Part shown: positions 58,667 through 64,000 of the stretch, piece after piece
Numbering within the stretch: position 1 is the stretch's first letter
Layout of the letters: each line of letters opens with the position of its first letter
DNA from: an uncultured Propionivibrio sp.
GTDB lineage: Bacteria; Pseudomonadota; Gammaproteobacteria; Burkholderiales; Rhodocyclaceae
Assembly: GCF_963666255.1 (NCBI RefSeq)
Contig: NZ_OY762656.1
Span: 930,001-994,000 of the forward strand
Reading direction: 5' to 3'
Length of the DNA: 64,000 bases
Program-made: the position numbers and the translations under genes
Notes under the pieces: generated by a model
Seen by the model: only the letters and a program-made list of their open reading frames with translations
Databases searched by the model: none
What the model was told of the DNA's origin: nothing

Positions 58667-61600
58667 TCAGAGCAGGACGCGTTCGATGCCGCCTTGCTGC
58701 GCCTGGCGCAGATAATTTTCCATCCAGTTTTCGCCGAGGCGCAGTCGTGCCAGTTCGACCACCATGAACTCCGCCTGCGTGCCGGCATCGTCCTCGTAGC
58801 GGGACAGTCCCTGCAGACAGGACGGACAGGAGGTCAGCATTTTCAGCGGGCCGGCGAAGCCGTCGCTGCGCAACGACGTGGCGCCCTGCTCGATTTCTTC
58901 CTGCTTGCGGAAGCGAACCTGCGTCGAAACGTCCGGGCGCGTCACGGCAAGCGTTCCGGACTCGCCACAACAGCGGTCCGAGAGCAACACCGGTTGTCCC
59001 ATCAAGGCGTTGGCGGCCTTGATGCCGGTCGTCGTGCGCATCGGCGCGTGACAGGGTTCGTGATAGAGGTAGCGAGCGCCCGAGGTGCCGTCGAGTTTGA
59101 CGCCCTTCATCAGCAGATATTCGTGGATGTCGAGCAGCCGGCAGCCGGGGAATATCTTCTCGAACTGATACTTGAGAAGCTGATCCATGCAGGTGCCGCA
59201 GGACACGATGACCGTGTTGATGTCGAGGTAATTGAGCGTGTTGGCGACGCGGTGGAAAAGCACGCGGTTGTCAGTCGTGATCTTCTGTCCCTGATCGGCT
59301 TCGCCGGCGGCGATCTGGGGATAGCCGCAACAGAGATAGCCCGGTGGCAGCACCGTCTGCGCGCCGATTTCGTAGAGCAGCGCCTGCGTCGCCAGTCCGA
59401 CCGGCGAGAACAGGCGTTCGGCGCCGCAGCCGGGGAAATAGAAGACGGCATCGCCGTCGTAATCGGTGGCGCCGACCTTGCGTGGGTCACGGATGACCGG
59501 CACGATCTTGTCATCCTCGATGTCGAGCAGCGCCCGCGCCGTGCGTTTCGGCACACCGGCCGGCATCGGCTTGTTGAGAAAGTGGATGACCTGCGTGCGT
59601 AGTGGCGGCTGGCCGACGGTGGCCGGCGGCAGCGCCGTCTGGCGCTGGAACAGGCCGAGCGGCTTGAGCAGGTGGTGCGCGAAACGCTGGGCGGTATAGC
59701 CCCAGTCGACCATCAGCGTGCGCGTCAGGCGGATCGAGGCGGCGTCCTTCATTGTCAGGAAGGCCATCGCTGCGGCTTTGGCTGGAACGAATTTCTTCTT
59801 GCCCTGTTCGCGCAGGAAATTGCGCATGCGGATCGAGACGTCGCCGAAGTCGATGTCGACTGGGCACGGTTTCACGCACTTGTGGCAGATCGTGCAATGG
59901 TCGGCGACGTCGTTGAATTCCTCGAAGTGGCGCAGCGAGATACCGCGCCGCGTCTGCTCTTCGTAGAGGAAGGCCTCGATCAGCAGTGAGGCGGCGAGGA
60001 TCTTGTTGCGCGGCGAATAGAGCAACGTTGCGCGCGGGACGTGCGTCGAGCAGACCGGCTTGCACTTGCCGCAGCGCAGGCAGTCCTTGACCATCGTCGC
60101 AATGGTGCCGATCTCCGACTGTTCCATGATCAGCGATTCGGTGCCGAGCAGCGAGAACGACGGCGTGTAGGCGCGCGCGAGGTCGGCGCCGGGCATCAGC
60201 TTGCCGCGGTTGAAGTGACCGTCCGGATCGATGCGCTGCTTGTAGGCACGGAACGGAGCGAGTTCCTCTTCGCTCAGGAATTCGAGCTTTGTTATGCCGA
60301 TGCCATGTTCTCCGGAGACAACGCCGTCGAGTGCGCGAGCCAGCGCCATAATGCGCGCGACGGCGGCGTTGGCCGTCTGCAACATGGCATAGTCATCGGA
60401 GTTGACGGGAATGTTGGTATGCACGTTGCCGTCGCCGGCGTGCATGTGCAGCGCGACGAAGACGCGGCTGCGCCGGTTCTCGCGCTGGAGTCCGTCGATG
60501 CGCTCGAGCAGCCGGCTGAACAGCTTCCCTTCGAAGATCGCTTCGAGCTGTGGCCTGAGTTCGCTCTTCCACGAGACGCGCAGCGAATAATCCTGCAAGC
60601 GGTGGAACAGGCGCGGTGCCGGTGCCCGGTTGGTCAATGCCGTTGTGCTGATGCCGTAGCGTTCGAATTCGGCCTCGGCGTCGGCCAGTGGCAGGTCGAG
60701 ATGGTCGAGCAGCCACTGCCAGCGTTCGCGTACGCCGGCGATGGCTTCGAGCGCCGCCTGTCGCTTGTCGCCGAGCAGCACGGCGTTGTCGAGATTGGCA
60801 TCGCCCTGATGCAGCGGCAGATCATCGGCTTCGCCCTGCAGGAATTGAATCAAGGCATCGCACAGTGCCAGCTTGTTGCGGATCGACAATTCGATGTTGA
60901 TGCGTTCGACGCCGTCGCAGTACTCGCCCATGCGCGGCAGCGGTATGACAACGTCTTCGTTGAGCTTGAAGGCGTTGGTGTGACGGGAGATGGCGGCGGT
61001 ACGCGAGCGGTCGAGCCAGAATTTTTTGCGCGTATCGGCATCGATGGCGATGAAGCCTTCGGCCGAACGCAGGTTGCACATGCGCACCACTTCCGAGGCG
61101 GCGGCCATCACGGCGGCTTCGTCGTGGCCGACGATGTCGCCAAGCAGTACCATTTTCGGTCGGCCATGGCGCTTGGCCTTGGTGGCGTAGCCGATGGCCT
61201 TGACGTAGCGTTCGTCGAGGTGTTCGAGGCCGGCAAGTTGAACGCCGGCAGCATGACCGGCGCCGCCCGGCTTGAAGTAGTCGGTGATTTCGACGATGGC
61301 CGGTACGGCTTCGCGCACCTGACCGAAAAACTCGAGGCAGACCGTGCGTGTGACCGGCGGCATCTTGTGCAGCACCCAGCGCGCGGCGACGATCAAACCG
61401 TCGGTGCCCTCTTTCTGGACGCCGGGCAGGCCGGACAGGAACTTGTCGGTGACGTCCTTGCCGAGGCCCGTTTTTCGGAAGCTCGCGCCAGGAATGTCGA
61501 GCAGTTCGGGCTCGCCGCGAAGGGTGACGCCGTCATCGGCGAAGCGGCGGATTTCGAAGCGGACCCAGGGTTGGTCATGGATCTTGCCGAAGTTGTGGCC

Positions 61601-62539
61601 GATGCGCGTGATTTCCATCCAGTGACCGTCGACATCGACCATGCGCCACCAGGCCAGGTTATCGAGCGCGGTGCCCCAAAGCACGGCTTTCTTGCCGCCG
61701 GCGTTCATGGCGATATTGCCGCCGACGCAGGACGCGTTGGCCGAGGTCGGATCGACGGCGAAGACGACGCCGGCCGCGGCAGCCGCCTCGGCGACACGGT
61801 CGGTGACAGCGCCAGCGCCGGTGCGCACGGTTGCATAGCTTTGCGTGCAGCCTGGCAACTGCATCATTTCGACCGGGTCGATGCGCGTCAGCTTTTCGGT
61901 GTTGATGACCACCGACAGCGGTGTCAGCGGAACGGCGCTGCCGGTGTAGCCGGTGCCGCCCCCGCGCGGGATGATGGTGAGGCCGAGTTCGATGCACCCG
62001 CGGACGAGTGCGGCGACCTCTTCCTCGCGATCGGGGTAGAGCACGACGAAGGGATATTCGACGCGCCAGTCAGTGGCGTCGGTGACGTGGGTGACGCGGG
62101 CCATCCCGTCGAAAGCAATGTTGTCGCGTCGCGTGTGCGGCAACAGCGTCTTGAGGACACGGGCGCGCAGCCGGGCGGTCTCGTCGAAATGGCGCTCAAA
62201 CACGTCGACCGCATGACTGGCCGCCTGGCACAGCGCAAATACCGATTCGTTGCCTTGCCGGCGCTTGTCGATTTCGTTCAGGCGGTGGCGCAGCGCTGCG
62301 ACCAGTGCGTCACGTCGTTCCCGACTCGTGAGCAGGTCGTCCTCGAGGTAGGGATTGCGCTGCACGACCCAGATGTCGCCGAGCACTTCGTAGAGCATTC
62401 GCGCCGATCGTCCGGTCACCCGTTGCGCGCGCAATTGATCGAGGATCGCCCAGTTGTCGGGACCGAGCAGCCGGATGACGATTTCCCGGTCGGAAAACGA
62501 GGTGTAGTTGTAGGGGATTTCCCGCAGACGAGCGTTCAT
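58667..62539 (-). CDS. Large FAD/iron-sulfur oxidoreductase (DUF3683 + FAD-binding + 4Fe-4S + CCG domains)
   Basis: 1290 residues. The N-terminus (about 1-160) is the DUF3683 region ([20 protein letters not shown]). FAD_binding_4 follows, with [18 protein letters not shown] near 196; the FAD-oxidase C-terminal domain contains [15 protein letters not shown] near 746. Two 4Fe-4S motifs, [11 protein letters not shown] near 818 and [12 protein letters not shown] near 880, and two CCG domains (FYFPGCG near 1033 with CCGYP near 1071; EPCHAP near 1163 with CCGESG near 1191) complete it. It resembles a one-polypeptide fusion of D-2-hydroxyacid/glycolate dehydrogenase subunits and probably passes electrons to quinones. 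Substrate unknown (D-lactate, glycolate or 2-hydroxyglutarate). Confidence 0.88.
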   Translation of the reverse strand: MNARLREIPYNYTSFSDREIVIRLLGPDNWAILDQLRAQRVTGRSARMLYEVLGDIWVVQRNPYLEDDLLTSRERRDALVAALRHRLNEIDKRRQGNESVFALCQAASHAVDVFERHFDETARLRARVLKTLLPHTRRDNIAFDGMARVTHVTDATDWRVEYPFVVLYPDREEEVAALVRGCIELGLTIIPRGGGTGYTGSAVPLTPLSVVINTEKLTRIDPVEMMQLPGCTQSYATVRTGAGAVTDRVAEAAAAAGVVFAVDPTSANASCVGGNIAMNAGGKKAVLWGTALDNLAWWRMVDVDGHWMEITRIGHNFGKIHDQPWVRFEIRRFADDGVTLRGEPELLDIPGASFRKTGLGKDVTDKFLSGLPGVQKEGTDGLIVAARWVLHKMPPVTRTVCLEFFGQVREAVPAIVEITDYFKPGGAGHAAGVQLAGLEHLDERYVKAIGYATKAKRHGRPKMVLLGDIVGHDEAAVMAAASEVVRMCNLRSAEGFIAIDADTRKKFWLDRSRTAAISRHTNAFKLNEDVVIPLPRMGEYCDGVERINIELSIRNKLALCDALIQFLQGEADDLPLHQGDANLDNAVLLGDKRQAALEAIAGVRERWQWLLDHLDLPLADAEAEFERYGISTTALTNRAPAPRLFHRLQDYSLRVSWKSELRPQLEAIFEGKLFSRLLERIDGLQRENRRSRVFVALHMHAGDGNVHTNIPVNSDDYAMLQTANAAVARIMALARALDGVVSGEHGIGITKLEFLSEEELAPFRAYKQRIDPDGHFNRGKLMPGADLARAYTPSFSLLGTESLIMEQSEIGTIATMVKDCLRCGKCKPVCSTHVPRATLLYSPRNKILAASLLIEAFLYEEQTRRGISLRHFEEFNDVADHCTICHKCVKPCPVDIDFGDVSIRMRNFLREQGKKKFVPAKAAAMAFLTMKDAASIRLTRTLMVDWGYTAQRFAHHLLKPLGLFQRQTALPPATVGQPPLRTQVIHFLNKPMPAGVPKRTARALLDIEDDKIVPVIRDPRKVGATDYDGDAVFYFPGCGAERLFSPVGLATQALLYEIGAQTVLPPGYLCCGYPQIAAGEADQGQKITTDNRVLFHRVANTLNYLDINTVIVSCGTCMDQLLKYQFEKIFPGCRLLDIHEYLLMKGVKLDGTSGARYLYHEPCHAPMRTTTGIKAANALMGQPVLLSDRCCGESGTLAVTRPDVSTQVRFRKQEEIEQGATSLRSDGFAGPLKMLTSCPSCLQGLSRYEDDAGTQAEFMVVELARLRLGENWMENYLRQAQQGGIERVLL

Positions 62540-62685
62540 GGCGAATCAGGAGGCGACATCAAACAGTGATTTTAGCCCAGAAGCGGGGGGCACCCCAGTC
62601 TCGCCCGGAAAGGCTTACGCAGGTCCTCCCTGACACGACTCCGGGTTGGGGGTATCTCTTGAGGCCTCAATTCAGTCTGTCGTCG

Positions 62686-63108
62686 CTACCATTGCATCGC
62701 GATAGCGATCAGCCAATATCGGGCGAACTTTCCGATGGCCATGAAAACGGCACAGGGACCGATGCGCAGTCGCAACCATCCGGCGGCGACGCACAGGGCG
62801 TCGCCGATGATGGGGGTCCAGGCGAGCAGCAGGATCGGCGCACCCCAGTCACTGACGCGTTGCTGTTGCGCCAATGCGTCGATTTTCTGCCACTTCGGCA
62901 GCCAGCGGCCGCAGGCATAGGAGGTCATGCCGCCGAGCGTGTTGCCAAGCGTACCGAGGAGCAGCGCCGGCCACAGTTGCTCGGGGTGCAGCTTGAGCAC
63001 GCCCGCCAGCACCAGTTCGGAACCGCCCGGGAGCAGCGTCGCTGCCAGAAAACTTGAGGCGAAAAATCCCCACAGCCCCGCTTCCGCGCTGATGTTCAGC
63101 CAGTCCAT
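62686..63108 (-). CDS. yqaA: YqaA family membrane protein (DedA/SNARE-associated superfamily)
   Basis: 140 residues with about four hydrophobic segments. The family core includes [19 protein letters not shown] near residue 20 and [20 protein letters not shown] near 50, then the DedA-type [18 protein letters not shown]. It is in the inner membrane; the superfamily is tied to lipid translocation and envelope balance, but the role of YqaA is not firmly known. It is divergent from ilvA, 48 bases away. Confidence 0.88.
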   Translation of the reverse strand: MDWLNISAEAGLWGFFASSFLAATLLPGGSELVLAGVLKLHPEQLWPALLLGTLGNTLGGMTSYACGRWLPKWQKIDALAQQQRVSDWGAPILLLAWTPIIGDALCVAAGWLRLRIGPCAVFMAIGKFARYWLIAIAMQW

Positions 63109-63156
63109 GGGCAGGCTGCTAGAATCATGGGTCTTTCCGCTCGATCTGTGGTTTCC

Positions 63157-64000
63157 ATGACTCCCGATTATCTCGAAAAAATCCTCAACGCGCAGGTTTA
63201 CGATGTGGCGGTCGAATCACCGCTCGATTTGGCGCCCAATCTTTCGGCGCGCATCGGCAACACGCTGCTGATCAAACGCGAGGACATGCAGCCGGTGTTC
63301 TCGTTCAAGCTGCGCGGCGCCTATAACAAGCTGGCCAGCCTGTCGCCCGAGCGGCTCAAGCGGGGGGTCATCTGCGCGTCGGCGGGCAATCACGCGCAGG
63401 GCGTGGCCTTGTCGGCGGCAAAAATCGGGTGCCGCGCGGTGATCGTCATGCCGACGACGACGCCGGCGATCAAGGTCGATGCGGTGCGCAGCCGGGGCGG
63501 CGAGGTCGTGCTGCACGGCGATTCCTTCGATGCCGCCTATACCCACGCCAAGGAGTTGGAAAAGCAGGAGAAGCTGACCTTCGTGCATCCTTTCGACGAT
63601 CCGGAGGTGATCGCCGGACAGGGCACCATCGGCATGGAGATCCTGCGTCAGCATGGCAAGCCGATTCATGCCGTGTTCTGTGCCATCGGCGGCGGTGGCC
63701 TGATCGCCGGTGTCGCAGCCTACATCAAGCGGCTGCGTCCCGATGTCCGCGTTATCGGGGTCGAAACGCATGATGCCGACGCCATGAAGCAGTCCCTGGC
63801 GGCCGGCAAGCGCGTGCGACTCGACCAGGTTGGCCTGTTTGCCGACGGGACTGCGGTGAAGTATGTCGGCGAGGAAACGTTCCGGCTCTGCCAGCAGTAT
63901 GTCGATGAAGTCGTCCTGGTCGATACCGATGCCATTTGCGCGGCGATCAAGGATGTTTTCGAGGACACCCGTTCGATTCTCGAACCCTCGGGTGCGCTGG
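63157..64000 (+). CDS. ilvA: Threonine ammonia-lyase, biosynthetic (3' end cut by window edge)
   Basis: 281 codons stay open to the right edge; the full enzyme is about 500 residues. PLP Lys51 is in the [12 protein letters not shown] motif, and the PLP-phosphate loop is [11 protein letters not shown] near 180. The N-terminus [20 protein letters not shown] and the [13 protein letters not shown] segment are typical of IlvA rather than the catabolic TdcB. It makes 2-oxobutanoate for isoleucine synthesis and would carry C-terminal regulatory ACT-like domains beyond the edge. Confidence 0.93.
   Translation, partial: MTPDYLEKILNAQVYDVAVESPLDLAPNLSARIGNTLLIKREDMQPVFSFKLRGAYNKLASLSPERLKRGVICASAGNHAQGVALSAAKIGCRAVIVMPTTTPAIKVDAVRSRGGEVVLHGDSFDAAYTHAKELEKQEKLTFVHPFDDPEVIAGQGTIGMEILRQHGKPIHAVFCAIGGGGLIAGVAAYIKRLRPDVRVIGVETHDADAMKQSLAAGKRVRLDQVGLFADGTAVKYVGEETFRLCQQYVDEVVLVDTDAICAAIKDVFEDTRSILEPSGAL

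Noticed and set aside
60041-62569. Long antisense open frame (842 codons) opposite the FAD oxidoreductase
   Set aside because: Composition of a codon-bias shadow; the minus-strand frame has all the cofactor motifs.

Overview
The window is a dense, high-GC stretch of the origin region of a betaproteobacterial chromosome, most likely from the Rhodocyclales (Dechloromonas/Azonexus/Accumulibacter-like; genus inferred from gene order and protein flavour, not tested). It holds rpmH-rnpA-yidD-yidC-mnmE on one side of oriC and dnaA-dnaN-gyrB on the other. Genes read mostly away from the origin. I see no insertion sequence, prophage, CRISPR array, tRNA or rRNA.

Layout. 1-4.6 kb (minus): edge-truncated malate/lactate dehydrogenase, Rep helicase, UbiB. 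4.8-7.7 kb: TRAP transporter dctP-dctQ-dctM; dctP carries a single-base frameshift. 7.8-10.2 kb: two membrane proteins and two small envelope proteins. 10.4-14.3 kb: argS, a SPOR protein, dsbA and an SDR. 14.3-16.6 kb: an MFS transporter divergent from a LysR regulator. 16.7-19.1 kb: ubiU-ubiV-ubiT, the oxygen-independent ubiquinone hydroxylation module. 19.1-23 kb: HNH protein, DMT exporter, enoyl-CoA hydratase, tandem DUF1289 proteins, M20 amidohydrolase. 23-25.8 kb: rapZ, a NusG-II protein, a Gx-type membrane protein, ubiX and a small membrane protein, tightly packed. 25.8-30.8 kb (minus): rpmH-rnpA-yidD-yidC-mnmE, extended by a TSUP permease and a YgbA-like protein. 30.8-37.5 kb: origin region with DnaA boxes, dnaA, dnaN, gyrB, a pseudouridine synthase and a DsrE protein, plus two parS sites. 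37.5-42.3 kb (minus): topB, dprA, a LysM protein. 42.5-44.9 kb: def-fmt-htpX. 44.9-46.7 kb (minus): CDF metal exporter overlapping an S1/P1 nuclease. 46.8-52.1 kb: rsmB, a DUF4390 protein, ntrY and an ntrX-like regulator whose AAA+ core is eroded. 52.2-55.6 kb: hemE and priA, separated by a 302-bp structured non-coding region. 55.5-58.6 kb (minus): DUF971, ubiE, Tim44-like protein, ubiJ, plus a small orphan. 58.7-64 kb: a 1290-residue FAD/Fe-S/CCG oxidoreductase, a YqaA-like membrane protein and the start of ilvA.

How the genes work together. Ubiquinone genes are spread over four places (ubiB; ubiUVT; ubiX; ubiE-ubiJ), giving a lineage able to make ubiquinone with or without oxygen. This fits a facultative anaerobe, and the YgbA-like protein hints at nitric-oxide exposure. 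Replication and segregation functions (DnaA boxes, parS, dnaA, dnaN, gyrB, topB, priA, rep) are concentrated here as expected near an origin. The most unusual items are the NtrX-like regulator without Walker A or GAFTGA, an inverted repeat inside rnpA that looks like an attenuator, the two parS sites, the dctP frameshift and the structured hemE-priA spacer. I did not find a convincing wholly new multi-gene system.
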